Positions 6,388 through 14,558 of a stretch of DNA of 64,000 bases are shown here, piece by piece. This stretch comes from Anaerolineales bacterium (GTDB lineage: Bacteria > Chloroflexota > Anaerolineae > Anaerolineales > Villigracilaceae): contig JAEURC010000085.1 of NCBI GenBank assembly GCA_016789025.1, positions 1 to 64,000 of the forward strand, written 5' to 3'. Below the pieces are notes generated by a model. That model had not been told where the DNA came from. It did no database searches and worked only from the letters and a program-made list of their open reading frames with translations. The translations under genes were made by a program, and so were the position numbers. How positions within the stretch are numbered: the first letter of the stretch is position 1; every line of letters starts with the position of its first letter.

Positions 6388-8241
6388 ATGACAAACAAAT
6401 TCCTAAACCTCCTCTCATCCCAAACCCTCCTCGCCGATGGCGCGATGGGGACGATGCTCCACACGCGCGGAGTGGGATTCGACAAGTGTTTCGACGAACT
6501 CAACCTCACGAATCCATCGGCGGTGGCGGAGATTCACCGCGAGTACATCGAAGCGGGCGCGCAGTTGATCATCACCAACACGTTCGGCGCGAATCGATTC
6601 AAACTCGCCAAGCATGGATTGCAAGACGATGTCGTTGAAATCAACAAAGCCAGTGTTGACCTTGCCAAGCGCGTCGTTGCCGCGTCGTTCAAGGATGTGC
6701 TGGTCGCAGGGGATGTGGGTCCGCTGGGGGTGCGAATCGCTCCGTTTGGGCGCGTCCAGCCTGAGGAGGCGCGAGAGGCGTTTGCGGAGCAGATCCGCGC
6801 ATTGGCAGACGCGGGCGTTGATGCGATCGTCATCGAGACGTTCAGCGATCTGTATGAAATCCGTGAGGCAATAAACGCGGCGAAACAAACGTGCAAATTA
6901 CCAATCGTTGCATCGGTCACGTTCACGCGTGATGACAGAACTCTGCTCGGCGATGAACCGATGAAAGTGGCGCGGACGTTGCGCGATGCAGGCGCAGACG
7001 TGATCGGAGTCAACTGCTCGGGCGGACCCGCGCAATTGCTGCGAATCTTGAAGCAGATGAAACAAGCCGTGCCTGATGGGAAGTTTTGGGTGAAGCCGAA
7101 TGCTGGCTGGCCCGAACAAGTGGGCGGACGCATCATGTATCCCGCCGATGCGGATTACTTCGGCGATTATGCGCTGTCGTTCCGCGAGACAGGCGCGGTC
7201 ATCGTTGGCGGATGCTGCGGCACGACCCCGCAACATATCATGGCGATGAAGAAGGCGTTGGATTCTTCGGAACATTCTTCCGTGTTAATTCAGACTTCCG
7301 AAGTCTTAGAGACTTCGGAAGTCTCGGACATTGAACCGCCAACTCAATTCGCGCAAAAATTGGAACGCGGTGAATTTGCGATCTCCGTGGAAATGGATCC
7401 GCCGCGCGGACTCTCGACTCACAAACTGTTGGCGGGCGCGTCTCTCCTCGCCGACGCAGGCGCGGACGTGATCAACGTCGCCGACTCGCCGATGGCGCGG
7501 ATGCGGATGTCGGCGTGGGCGGTGTGCGACGTGGTGCAGAGAAAAGTGGGAGTCGAGACGACGATCCACTTCCCCACTCGTGGGCGGAATCTCTTGCGCG
7601 TGCAGGGAGATTTGCTCGCCGCGCACGCGCTGGGCATCCGCAATATTTTTGTCGTGATGGGCGACCCGACCGCCATCGGCGATTACCCCGAAGCGATGGA
7701 TAATTACGATCTCGTGCCGTCGGGTCTGATCAAACTCATCAAGCAGGGATTCAACGAAGGCATAGACCATTCAGGCACGAGCATCGGTCAGCCGACAAAT
7801 TTCTTCGTCGGCGCGGCGTTGAATTTGTGTCCGCCAGATGTGGATAATGAGATCAAAAACCTGCACAGAAAAGTCAAAGCAGGCGCAGACTTTTTCCTCA
7901 CGCAACCCATTTACCGCGCGGACGATGGACCGAAATTGCTCGAAGCATACGAAGCAAAACATGGCAAATTGAACAAGCCGATTCTGGTCGGCATCCTGCC
8001 CTTGGTCGGCGTCAAACACGCGAACTTTTTGCACAACGAGGTGCCTGGCATTTCGATCCCCGATGAAACGCGGAAACGGATCGAAGCGGCGGGCGACGAG
8101 GGCGTGAAGGCTGGGGTGGAGATCACGGTCGAATTGGTGGAGCAGGTCAAACCGTGGGCGGGAGGCGTGTACGTCATGCCCCAATTCCACAAGTACGATA
8201 TGGTCGCGGAGATCATCGAGGCGGTGAAGGTAAAAACGTAG
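6388..8241 (+). CDS. Bifunctional homocysteine S-methyltransferase / methylenetetrahydrofolate reductase
   Basis: A 617-residue fusion like B. subtilis YitJ. Residues 1-300 form a homocysteine methyltransferase barrel with zinc ligands Cys210 (VNCSGG) and Cys276/Cys277 (GGCCGTT). Residues about 325-617 are a flavin-dependent MTHFR domain starting at EFAISVEMDPPRG and including VVMGDPTAIGD and FLTQPIYRADDG. The protein supplies 5-methyltetrahydrofolate to MetH and may methylate homocysteine itself. I start at ATG 6388; an in-frame TTG at 6358 lies inside a palindrome and is unlikely. A stretch with two near-identical peptides (LETSEVSD) marks the linker between domains near residue 310. It follows metH, separated only by the RAYT insertion. 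Confidence 0.93.
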   Translation: MTNKFLNLLSSQTLLADGAMGTMLHTRGVGFDKCFDELNLTNPSAVAEIHREYIEAGAQLIITNTFGANRFKLAKHGLQDDVVEINKASVDLAKRVVAASFKDVLVAGDVGPLGVRIAPFGRVQPEEAREAFAEQIRALADAGVDAIVIETFSDLYEIREAINAAKQTCKLPIVASVTFTRDDRTLLGDEPMKVARTLRDAGADVIGVNCSGGPAQLLRILKQMKQAVPDGKFWVKPNAGWPEQVGGRIMYPADADYFGDYALSFRETGAVIVGGCCGTTPQHIMAMKKALDSSEHSSVLIQTSEVLETSEVSDIEPPTQFAQKLERGEFAISVEMDPPRGLSTHKLLAGASLLADAGADVINVADSPMARMRMSAWAVCDVVQRKVGVETTIHFPTRGRNLLRVQGDLLAAHALGIRNIFVVMGDPTAIGDYPEAMDNYDLVPSGLIKLIKQGFNEGIDHSGTSIGQPTNFFVGAALNLCPPDVDNEIKNLHRKVKAGADFFLTQPIYRADDGPKLLEAYEAKHGKLNKPILVGILPLVGVKHANFLHNEVPGISIPDETRKRIEAAGDEGVKAGVEITVELVEQVKPWAGGVYVMPQFHKYDMVAEIIEAVKVKT

Positions 8242-8318
8242 ACAGGTAAACAAGTACACATGTAGACACGTGTTTCCCTGTGTACTTGTTTCCGTGTTTA
8301 CCTGTGTACCTGTTTCCG
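8242..8318. repeat. Modular GTAnACA palindromic repeat, copy 1
   Basis: The left half is a run of degenerate modules (GTAGACAG, GTAAACAAG, GTACACATG, GTAGACACG) and the right half their complements (TTTCCCTGTGTACTTGTTTCCGTGTTTACCTGTGTACCTG). The halves can fold on each other in several registers. A second copy with a different module order is at 26972-27059. Both lie just upstream of a gene. Confidence 0.75.
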
Positions 8319-8325
8319 TTATACT
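8297..8325 (+). promoter_or_regulatory. Candidate coaX promoter, apparently leaderless
   Basis: TTTACC (8297-8302) and TATACT (8320-8325) are separated by 17 bases, and the coaX ATG begins six bases after the -10 box, so the transcript would start at or next to the start codon. The -35 element lies inside the GTAnACA repeat. This is a pattern match only. Confidence 0.5.
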
Positions 8326-8331
8326 TGCCCC

Positions 8332-9102
8332 ATGCTCCTCGCCATTGACCTCGGCAACACGAACCTCACGCTGGGCTTGTACAACGGAAATGAACTCAGC
8401 TCGCACTGGCGGCTTGCCACCGATCATTCGCGTATGCCCGATGAATATGGTTTGCAATTGCAGGGGTTGCTGCAAAACGCCAAGGTGACTGCTAAACAAC
8501 TCACGGGGGTTTGTCTTGCGTCTGTCGTGCCGCAACTGACGGGGCGCGTGATCCAAGCGTGCCGCGAATATCTCGATATCGAACCATTCGTCATTGACGT
8601 GGGGATCAAAACAGGAGTCAAAGTCCGCTATGAAGACCCGCGCGCGGTCGGCGCGGATCGAATCGCGGACGCCGTTGCTGTCGTCTATTTATACAAAGGT
8701 CCTGCGTGCGTTATTGATTTCGGCACAGCCACCACGTTCAACGCCGTCACCAAAGACGGCGAATATCTCGGCGGCGCGATCACAGCGGGCATCAACCTCG
8801 CCACCGAAGCGCTGTTCACGCACGCCGCAAAACTTCCGCGCATTGATCTGCAACGCCCGCCCTCCGTCATCGGTCGCAACACTGTCCACGCGATGCAGGC
8901 GGGTTTGTTGTTCGGGTACGTGAGCATGGTCGAGGGCATGGTCGAGCGTTTTCGCAAAGAACTCGGTCCCACGATGAAAGTGATCGCAACGGGCGGGCTC
9001 GCCGAGATCGTCGCGCAAGAGACCGATGTCATTCAGATCATCGCCCCCTGGCTCACGCTCGACGGCTTGCGAATTTTGTGGGACATCAATCATCCGATTT
9101 AA
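8332..9102 (+). CDS. coaX: Type III pantothenate kinase
   Basis: CoaX phosphorylates pantothenate, the first step of coenzyme A synthesis. The 256-residue protein has the ASKHA-fold signatures of the type III family: the phosphate-binding DLGNTNLTLG at the N-terminus, RAVGADRIADAVA in the middle, and DFGTATTFNAV followed by GGAITAGI. The length is typical. It is transcribed alone or with the next gene, behind a promoter-like sequence whose -10 box is only a few bases from the ATG. There is no Shine-Dalgarno sequence, which agrees with a leaderless message. Confidence 0.95.
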   Translation: MLLAIDLGNTNLTLGLYNGNELSSHWRLATDHSRMPDEYGLQLQGLLQNAKVTAKQLTGVCLASVVPQLTGRVIQACREYLDIEPFVIDVGIKTGVKVRYEDPRAVGADRIADAVAVVYLYKGPACVIDFGTATTFNAVTKDGEYLGGAITAGINLATEALFTHAAKLPRIDLQRPPSVIGRNTVHAMQAGLLFGYVSMVEGMVERFRKELGPTMKVIATGGLAEIVAQETDVIQIIAPWLTLDGLRILWDINHPI

Positions 9103-9110
9103 AAGACGAA

Positions 9111-9200
9111 CCGTCATTGCGAGCCCGATAGGGCGAAGCAATCTCCAACATCATCACGGGGATTGCTTTGTCGCCACTTCGTGGCTCCTCGCAATGACGG
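9111..9200. repeat. GTCATTGCGAG-type MITE-like repeat, copy 1
   Basis: It has perfect 13-bp terminal inverted repeats CCGTCATTGCGAG (9111-9123) and CTCGCAATGACGG (9188-9200), and inner arms GAAGCAATCTCC / GGGGATTGCTTTGTC. A second copy is at 12621-12732. The right end contains the probable ATG of the next gene. Confidence 0.9.
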
Positions 9201-10096
9201 GAATTTTTCTTTTAGGATGTGGGGGATTCGGACTCATCGCACCCCCTACGCCGACTCTAACCCTCGAACCGACTCGCACCCTCAGCCCGTCTCTTACGCC
9301 GTTTCAGCCTGTCGCAAACACCCCAACCTTTCTCCCCACTGACACATTCACCCCCTCCCCAACCTTCACGCCAACTTCAACCCTCACACCGACGATCACA
9401 CCCACGCCTCAATTTATCTTTCAGGGACCTGGGAACGTCACCGTTCCGATCCTTCTCTATCATCACATCGGCTACTCATTCACAGACAGCGAGTATTACG
9501 TTTCACCCGAAGCGTTTGAGAACCAAATGAATTACTTGTTCATGCACGGATACCGAACGATCTCCGTCGAACAATTGACGCAAGCCATCTACTTCGGCGC
9601 GCAACTCCCCTCCCGCCCTATCTTGCTGACGTTTGACGATGGCAGTGAAACCGTCTACATCAACGCACTGCCTGTCATGCAAACCTACGGCTTCACCGGC
9701 ACAGCCTACATCGTGGACAATTACATCGGCGCGAATCGCTACATGGACAAAGCTCAAATCCGCGCATTGTATGAAGCAGGCTGGGAGATCGGCAGTCACA
9801 GTCTCAGCCACCGCGACTTGACAACGCACCCCGCCGCACAGGAAGAAGAGATCGTCAACTCGCGGAAGAAATTGGAATCATATCTTGACGTGCCAGTACG
9901 AAGTTTTGCCTATCCTTTTGGCGCGTACGACAGCAATTCGTTGAAACTTATAAAGTTTGCGGGTTACGTCGCCGCAATGGGACTTGGTGATAAGTCTATT
10001 CAAGGGAAAGGAAATATTTATTATCTGTATCGTCACAGCATAACAGCGGAGACAACATTGGAATCGTTTATTCAGATCCTGCCGTGGAATCCATAA
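9194..10096 (+). CDS. Polysaccharide deacetylase, lipoprotein with Thr/Pro linker
   Basis: A NodB-fold deacetylase anchored outside the membrane. After a lipobox (LLGCG, Cys9 from the ATG at 9194) comes a linker of about 60 residues made of Thr, Pro and Leu repeats. The catalytic domain follows, with LLYHHIGY, the catalytic TFDDGS motif, the metal-binding SHSLSHRD motif and RSFAYPFGAYD. It likely removes acetyl groups from peptidoglycan or a surface glycan. Start choice is uncertain: the ATG is inside the terminal repeat, and the in-frame repeat sequence upstream (FVATSWLLA) would give a better hydrophobic signal segment if an upstream GTG or TTG is used. Confidence 0.88.
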   Translation: MTGIFLLGCGGFGLIAPPTPTLTLEPTRTLSPSLTPFQPVANTPTFLPTDTFTPSPTFTPTSTLTPTITPTPQFIFQGPGNVTVPILLYHHIGYSFTDSEYYVSPEAFENQMNYLFMHGYRTISVEQLTQAIYFGAQLPSRPILLTFDDGSETVYINALPVMQTYGFTGTAYIVDNYIGANRYMDKAQIRALYEAGWEIGSHSLSHRDLTTHPAAQEEEIVNSRKKLESYLDVPVRSFAYPFGAYDSNSLKLIKFAGYVAAMGLGDKSIQGKGNIYYLYRHSITAETTLESFIQILPWNP

Positions 10097-10099
10097 ATC

Positions 10100-10146
10100 C
10101 GTGGCGCGGGATGATATCCCGCGCGCCTGCGAGATGCCGCTCCACA
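10100..10146. repeat. REP-like hairpin repeat, short relative of 5664-5724
   Basis: CGTGGCGCGGGATGATATCCCGCGCG folds as a hairpin (GCGCGGGAT/ATCCCGCGC), followed by GAGATGCCGCTCCACA. The order of elements is the same as in the repeat upstream of the RAYT gene. Confidence 0.65.
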
Positions 10147-10189
10147 TTTACAAGAACGCCCGTTAACGTAACTCAGACGCAACAGCCTC

Positions 10190-10218
10190 TTGTCTTCGAC
10201 ATTCATGCACGCTATAAT
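10190..10218 (+). promoter_or_regulatory. Candidate sigma-70-type promoter for the FmdB-like gene
   Basis: TTGTCT (10190-10195) and consensus TATAAT (10213-10218) lie 17 bases apart; the start codon is 28 bases downstream with TTAGGA in between. Confidence 0.65.
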
Positions 10219-10245
10219 GCCCCGCTGTGGAAAGTTAGGAGTCCC

Positions 10246-10593
10246 ATGCCAGTTTATACATATCGCTGCAGTTCCTGCGGCACAAGATTCGAACAACATC
10301 AATCGTTTGACGACGCCCCGCTCGTAACCTGCCCCAAATGCAAAAAGAAAGCATTGAAAAAAGTCATCACCCCGACGAAAGTAATTTTCAAAGGTTCGGG
10401 GTTTTACGCCACCGATAATAAATCCTCGTCAGGCGGCAATTCATCGTCGAGGAGCAAATCTCAATCGGACGATCACGGTCACGCTCATGGAGAGGATAAG
10501 TCCGCTTCAGGGGACAAGGCGGCTGAGAAATCTTCGTCCGATGTCAAAGGCGAAAAGAAATCGAAAAGCAAGACCGAGTCGAAGAGCGAATAA
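10246..10593 (+). CDS. FmdB-family zinc ribbon protein
   Basis: The 115-residue protein begins with the FmdB/CxxC regulatory-type domain: MPVYTYRCSSCGTRFE with two CxxC knuckles (CSSC and CPKC, about residues 8-11 and 31-34), and the typical VIFKGSGFYATD near residue 50. The remaining 60 residues are a Ser, Lys, Asp and Gly-rich tail with a short His cluster (DDHGHAHGED), probably disordered. The role of the family is not settled; a zinc-binding regulator is the usual annotation. The start has TTAGGA upstream, and the gene is followed by a strong terminator, so it is monocistronic. Confidence 0.88.
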   Translation: MPVYTYRCSSCGTRFEQHQSFDDAPLVTCPKCKKKALKKVITPTKVIFKGSGFYATDNKSSSGGNSSSRSKSQSDDHGHAHGEDKSASGDKAAEKSSSDVKGEKKSKSKTESKSE

Positions 10594-10598
10594 ATCGA

Positions 10599-10628
10599 AA
10601 AAGAGAAGCGCGAGGCTTCTCTTTTTTT
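10599..10628. terminator. Intrinsic terminator after FmdB-like gene
   Basis: Stem AGAGAAGC (10602-10609) / GCTTCTCT (10615-10622), loop GCGAG, then a run of seven T. A-runs on the other side make it bidirectional. Confidence 0.9.
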
Positions 10629-10635
10629 CTACTCT

Positions 10636-10733
10636 ATGTCATCCTCCCGAAAAACATCGGGACGATGTGAGGGAGCGATAGCGACCGAAGGGTCTCGCTT
10701 GCAAGCGAGGAGATTCTTCGCTCAGAATGACAT
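10636..10733. repeat. ATGTCATCCT...ATGACAT palindromic repeat
   Basis: Ends ATGTCAT (10636-10642) and ATGACAT (10727-10733) with nested stems (GGTCTCGCTTGCAAGCGAGGAG and flanks). The motif GAGCGATAGCGACCGAAGGGTCTC relates it to the repeat embedded in the MerB-like gene at 24355-24443. Confidence 0.75.
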
Positions 10734-10742
10734 GATTTTGAA

Positions 10743-11081
10743 TTACACCGTCCACGGACCGATGAGCGCGTCAATCGAAATGCCGTATGCCACCGCGTTC
10801 CAGAACCTGATGTCGGCGGGCTGATCCTTGGATTTTTCCCAATAGCCCGAAAAGACAAAGACGGTCACGATCAGCGAGGCGACGAAGCGCGCAACGATGA
10901 CATACCACGCGCCGAAACTCCACGGGTCGCCAGTCTTGGCTACCTCCACCGCGATGGTGTAGACCCAGCGCAAAAGCACGCCGAGCAACACACCGAAGAA
11001 CACCTGCGTCTTCGCGCTATTGTTATCCTGTTGGGTGGCAAGCTTGAAGGTGATCGCGTCGTTGAATATAAAAGACTGCAT
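10743..11081 (-). CDS. Small membrane protein of unknown function
   Basis: The 112-residue protein has three hydrophobic segments (about residues 27-46, 55-78 and 88-110) and a soluble N-terminus. The start was set at the ATG complementary to 11079-11081, preceded by GAGGAG; a longer reading frame upstream overlaps the next gene and is unlikely. It lies 20 bases after the CreD-like gene on the same strand, so they are probably cotranscribed. No family is recognised. Confidence 0.65.
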   Translation of the reverse strand: MQSFIFNDAITFKLATQQDNNSAKTQVFFGVLLGVLLRWVYTIAVEVAKTGDPWSFGAWYVIVARFVASLIVTVFVFSGYWEKSKDQPADIRFWNAVAYGISIDALIGPWTV

Positions 11082-11101
11082 GAGAATTCTCCTCTTTGAA
11101 T

Positions 11102-12349
11102 TTATTCGCCGCTGACGATGCTCCACTTGGAAATATCGGAACGGCTGACGAAAACCATGATGGACATGAAGATCAGGAATACCAACACCACAAAAAGCAG
11201 ACCACGGAAGATCGGCATGAGGAAGATAAGCGAAAATACAACAGTCAGTAGAAACAAGAACACACCCACGATCCGAAAAGCAAACCATCTACCGAACACA
11301 TTTGGGGCATATAACAGGAACATGGCGGCGGTCAAGACGATGGAGATAGTGAAGGTCGGGAAAACGCCAAAGAAACGGATGAGGTAGGCGACGAACAGAA
11401 AGTAGAAGAGGTCGATCATCCCGACAAACAGGTAATGGAATGCGTTGAATTTCACCGCGAATATCTGCGAGAAGATAAAGGTCACGATAAGAAAAAACGC
11501 CAGCGACATCGGAGAGTAACCGATCAGGTTCTGGATGGAATCGAGATACCGCTGTTTAGCAAGAAAGGTGATGCCAAGGTCCTGCGTAGTGGAGAAGTTC
11601 TCCACGTCGAATTCGACCGTCGCGCCATCTTTGGTTAGTTCGGTGTTGTGGGGCAGACCAAAACGATAAATGCCAAATTCATCCACATTGATCACGACCT
11701 TGGCAGTGATACGCTCGATCACATTATTCTGGTAAGCAGATAGGTTGTATTTGAACACATCCATGCCTTTGGTAGCGTAGGTGACGATTACCTCCACCTC
11801 GGAGCCGGGAGCAAATCCGGGAATCAGCGCCTGGGGCGCGTCCATGCTGGGCTGGAGAATCAGGTTTCCCTGCGAAGGGATGCGGATGGTGTAGTCGTAC
11901 ATCAGATTGGCATTTTCGGGCTTGCTCACTTTGATGAGCAAGTCGCCGGTATATTGCGTTTTGTTGACGATGGTATATGTTTCGGTATTGTGCGTTTCAA
12001 AGGCGTTGAAGACCAGCAGGTCGAGCTCCTGTTCGCCGTAATCTACAGACGAATCAATATTGATTGTTTTTGGCACAAGGGGATAAGTCTCGGTGCGGAC
12101 AACATCTTCGTATTGTTTCGCGTCCTTATTGAAGGTCGATTCTGTATAAGAGTGACGAAGAGTGAATAACGGCGGGATAATTCCTATTTCGCCGCCCCAT
12201 GAATTTTTAAATTGCTCATAGGCGTTCCCGTACGTGCTAGATTTGTGCTCCCCGACCCGGGCAGCGGTGAGCGATAGCAAGACCGCCCCAGTGAGGATCA
12301 GCCCGCCCAGCCAGACCAACATGCCAAAGATTCGAGTGGTTGCGTTCAT
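11102..12349 (-). CDS. CreD-like integral membrane protein
   Basis: The 415-residue protein has the layout of the CreD inner-membrane family: one N-terminal membrane helix (about 8-30), a large beta-rich extracytoplasmic domain (about 31-285), then six closely spaced helices to the C-terminus. The first of these helices and the FHYLFVGMIDLFYFLFVAYL segment resemble the corresponding CreD region. Function of CreD is unclear; it is associated with envelope stress in enterobacteria. No creBC-like genes are next to it. Sequence similarity is judged by eye, so a different family with the same topology is possible. Confidence 0.6.
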   Translation of the reverse strand: MNATTRIFGMLVWLGGLILTGAVLLSLTAARVGEHKSSTYGNAYEQFKNSWGGEIGIIPPLFTLRHSYTESTFNKDAKQYEDVVRTETYPLVPKTINIDSSVDYGEQELDLLVFNAFETHNTETYTIVNKTQYTGDLLIKVSKPENANLMYDYTIRIPSQGNLILQPSMDAPQALIPGFAPGSEVEVIVTYATKGMDVFKYNLSAYQNNVIERITAKVVINVDEFGIYRFGLPHNTELTKDGATVEFDVENFSTTQDLGITFLAKQRYLDSIQNLIGYSPMSLAFFLIVTFIFSQIFAVKFNAFHYLFVGMIDLFYFLFVAYLIRFFGVFPTFTISIVLTAAMFLLYAPNVFGRWFAFRIVGVFLFLLTVVFSLIFLMPIFRGLLFVVLVFLIFMSIMVFVSRSDISKWSIVSGE

Positions 12350-12497
12350 GGAGCGCTCCTATCGGAATTACTTCTGAAGTTCCTCATTACCACTATACTG
12401 CTTTATATCCATGCATGTCAATGGAAATTTATCCTTCGTTCTTAAACGAAATTTGCCTCCAGCGCAATCGCTAAAGGCAAATCATTTGGTGAAAAGC

Positions 12498-12569
12498 TCC
12501 TCGACCAGGTCTCGAACCTGGAACCTAGCGGTTAACAGCCGCTCGCTCTGCCGATTGAGCTATCGAGGA
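12498..12569 (-). tRNA. tRNA-Asn (anticodon GTT)
   Basis: On the minus strand TCCTCGA at the 5' end pairs with TCGAGGA at the 3' end. D-arm GCTCAATCGGCAGAGC, anticodon loop CTGTTAACC with GTT (complement of 12534-12536), and a T-arm containing GGTTCGAGACC are present. CCA is not encoded. It is a single tRNA between the CreD-like gene and glpX. Confidence 0.95.
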
Positions 12570-12620
12570 AGGCGAGCGGGATTATACGTGCAAGGATAGG
12601 GAGTGTCAAGCAGACCTAGT

Positions 12621-12732
12621 TCGTCATTGCGAGGAGGGCTATGTCCGACGACATCGTACTCTTTAGAGTAAGCAATCCCCAACACAGTGATGGAGATTGC
12701 TTCGTGGCGCGAGGCGCCACTCGCAATGACGG
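12621..12732. repeat. GTCATTGCGAG-type MITE-like repeat, copy 2
   Basis: Ends TCGTCATTGCGAG (12621-12633) and CTCGCAATGACGG (12720-12732), inner arms AAGCAATCCCC / GGAGATTGCTTCG. It is larger than copy 1 because of an extra inner hairpin. It abuts the 3' end of glpX. Confidence 0.9.
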
Positions 12733-12739
12733 AAATGTC

Positions 12740-13729
12740 TCAATACTTCACCGCGCCCAGTTGATCGAGTTTATCAATACGGTGCGTGGCGGAGATCTGC
12801 CGCACGGTGCCGGTCAGTCCGCGCACCACGAGCGAATCGGTGCTGGCTCGGTCGCCGAAGTAGCGCACGCCTTTGAGGAATTCGCCGTCGGTGATTCCCG
12901 TCGCGGCAAAGAACACATCTTCCGAGGAGACGAGATCGTCCATCGTGAGGATCTTTTCAAAATCGTAGCCCGCTTCTTGCCCGCGGCGAAGTTCGGCCTC
13001 GTCGCGCGCGTAGAGTTTGCCTTGGATCTCACCGCCCATGGCGCGCAACGCGCACGCGGCAAGCACACCTTCGGGTGTGCCGCCCACGCCGAACAACACG
13101 TCCACACCGGAGTCGGGCCACGCGGTCATCAACGCCGCGCCCACGTCGCCATCGGGGATCTGTCGGATGCGCGCGCCCGCCTTGCGTATCTCGGCGATCA
13201 TCTCCTTGTGGCGGTCGCGGTCAAGGATGATCGTCGTCAGGTCTTCCACATCTTTATGCTTCGCCTTTGCGATCGCTTTCAAATTCTCGGTGATGGATTT
13301 TTCGATATTGATCTTGCCCTTCGCTTCGGGTCCCACCGCGATCTTGTTCATGTACACGAACGGACCGGGGTCGAACATCGTGCCGCGCGGGGCGATGGCA
13401 ACCGTCGCCAGCGAATTCGATCTGCCAAAGGCTAAAGGGCGAGTCCCGTCGATGGGGTCCACAGCAACATCCACGTCGGGAGGAGAACCGCTTCCCACCG
13501 TCTCGCCGTTGAACAACATCGGCGCGTTATCCTTTTCCCCTTCGCCGATGACGATGATGCCGTTCATGTCCACTGTTTGGAGGACGGTGCGCATCGCGTT
13601 GACGGCGGCTTGGTCTGCCGCCTCTTTATCTCCGCGTCCCATGAAGCGACCCGCCGCCATGGCGGCGGCTTCGGTGACGCGCGCGAGTTCGAGCGCAAGA
13701 TTTCTGGTAGGTTCGTTTTTGTTTGCCAT
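12740..13729 (-). CDS. glpX: Fructose-1,6-bisphosphatase class II
   Basis: GlpX hydrolyses fructose 1,6-bisphosphate in gluconeogenesis. The 329-residue protein carries the lithium-sensitive phosphatase motif DVAVDPIDGT followed by RSNSLATVAIA, the upstream IGEGEKDNAPML with metal-binding acidic residues, and the class II GVGGTPEGVLAACALRAMGG segment. The start is the ATG complementary to 13727-13729, preceded by GGAGGA; a 30-residue upstream extension overlaps cdsA and is rejected. It follows cdsA with a 10-base gap, so it is the last gene of the envelope and translation cluster. Confidence 0.96.
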   Translation of the reverse strand: MANKNEPTRNLALELARVTEAAAMAAGRFMGRGDKEAADQAAVNAMRTVLQTVDMNGIIVIGEGEKDNAPMLFNGETVGSGSPPDVDVAVDPIDGTRPLAFGRSNSLATVAIAPRGTMFDPGPFVYMNKIAVGPEAKGKINIEKSITENLKAIAKAKHKDVEDLTTIILDRDRHKEMIAEIRKAGARIRQIPDGDVGAALMTAWPDSGVDVLFGVGGTPEGVLAACALRAMGGEIQGKLYARDEAELRRGQEAGYDFEKILTMDDLVSSEDVFFAATGITDGEFLKGVRYFGDRASTDSLVVRGLTGTVRQISATHRIDKLDQLGAVKY

Positions 13730-13739
13730 TCGTCCTCCG

Positions 13740-14558
13740 TTAGAAAATAAAATATAGGATGAGAAAGTAGCCGAGCGGCGCGCCCCAAATCCATGAGTCG
13801 ACGCGGTCGAGAAATCCACCGTGACCCGGCAGGATGTGACTCGAATCTTTCATGCCGCTTTGCCGCTTGAACATACTCTCGCCGAGGTCGCCGAGCGGGG
13901 TGATCGCGCCGATCACGAGACCGAACCACGCGCCTTTCAACGGGGTGATCAAACCGCCAAGCGGCTGAGGTCCCAACGTGGAATAGGCGTACGCAAAGAA
14001 TGCGCCGACGATCACCGAGGTGAACACACCGGCGAAGTATCCCTCCCAACTTTTCTTCGGGCTGATGCGCGGCGACATCCTGTGTTTGCCATACACCGCG
14101 CCGATGGAATACGCGCCGGTATCGCTTGCCCACACCAAAGGCAGAATGAGCATGAGCCACCATCCGCCGGCGGGAAGCAACCGCAAGTCGAGGAGATACG
14201 AGCCGAGCCAGCCGAGGTAGACAATGCCGGCAACGGTAATACAAAAATCCAGCGCGGCTTTATCCCTGCCGCGTTCGAAGGAAAACACATGCGCGGTCAT
14301 GGCAACCATGATGGTCAAAACCATGACGGGGATCGCAGCTTCGGCAAAAAAGAAGCGCACTGTGGCTATCAACAGCACGCCTCCAATCGTGACTTTTTCA
14401 TTGGGTTCAAACTCCACCGCCCGGTACATGCGAACAAATTCCCATGCGCAACCGCCGAGAACGATTGCCATGGCAATAAAATAAAAAACATCCCCGTAGA
14501 TAATGGCTGGCAAGCCAATGACCGCCAATATGAATGCCGTCAAAACGCGCCTAGGCAT
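13740..14558 (-). CDS. cdsA: Phosphatidate cytidylyltransferase
   Basis: CdsA makes CDP-diacylglycerol from CTP and phosphatidate at the membrane. The 272-residue polytopic protein ends with the family signature (GDLGESMFKRQSGMKDSS, then LPGHGGFLDRVDS), which contains the metal-binding acidic residues. Seven to eight hydrophobic segments precede it. It overlaps the 3' end of uppS by eight bases, indicating coupling, a gene order found in many bacteria (frr-uppS-cdsA). Confidence 0.96.
   Translation of the reverse strand: MPRRVLTAFILAVIGLPAIIYGDVFYFIAMAIVLGGCAWEFVRMYRAVEFEPNEKVTIGGVLLIATVRFFFAEAAIPVMVLTIMVAMTAHVFSFERGRDKAALDFCITVAGIVYLGWLGSYLLDLRLLPAGGWWLMLILPLVWASDTGAYSIGAVYGKHRMSPRISPKKSWEGYFAGVFTSVIVGAFFAYAYSTLGPQPLGGLITPLKGAWFGLVIGAITPLGDLGESMFKRQSGMKDSSHILPGHGGFLDRVDSWIWGAPLGYFLILYFIF

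Noticed and set aside
12641..13757. Plus-strand frames across glpX
   Set aside because: The opposite strand encodes a complete fructose-bisphosphatase with motifs and ribosome site.
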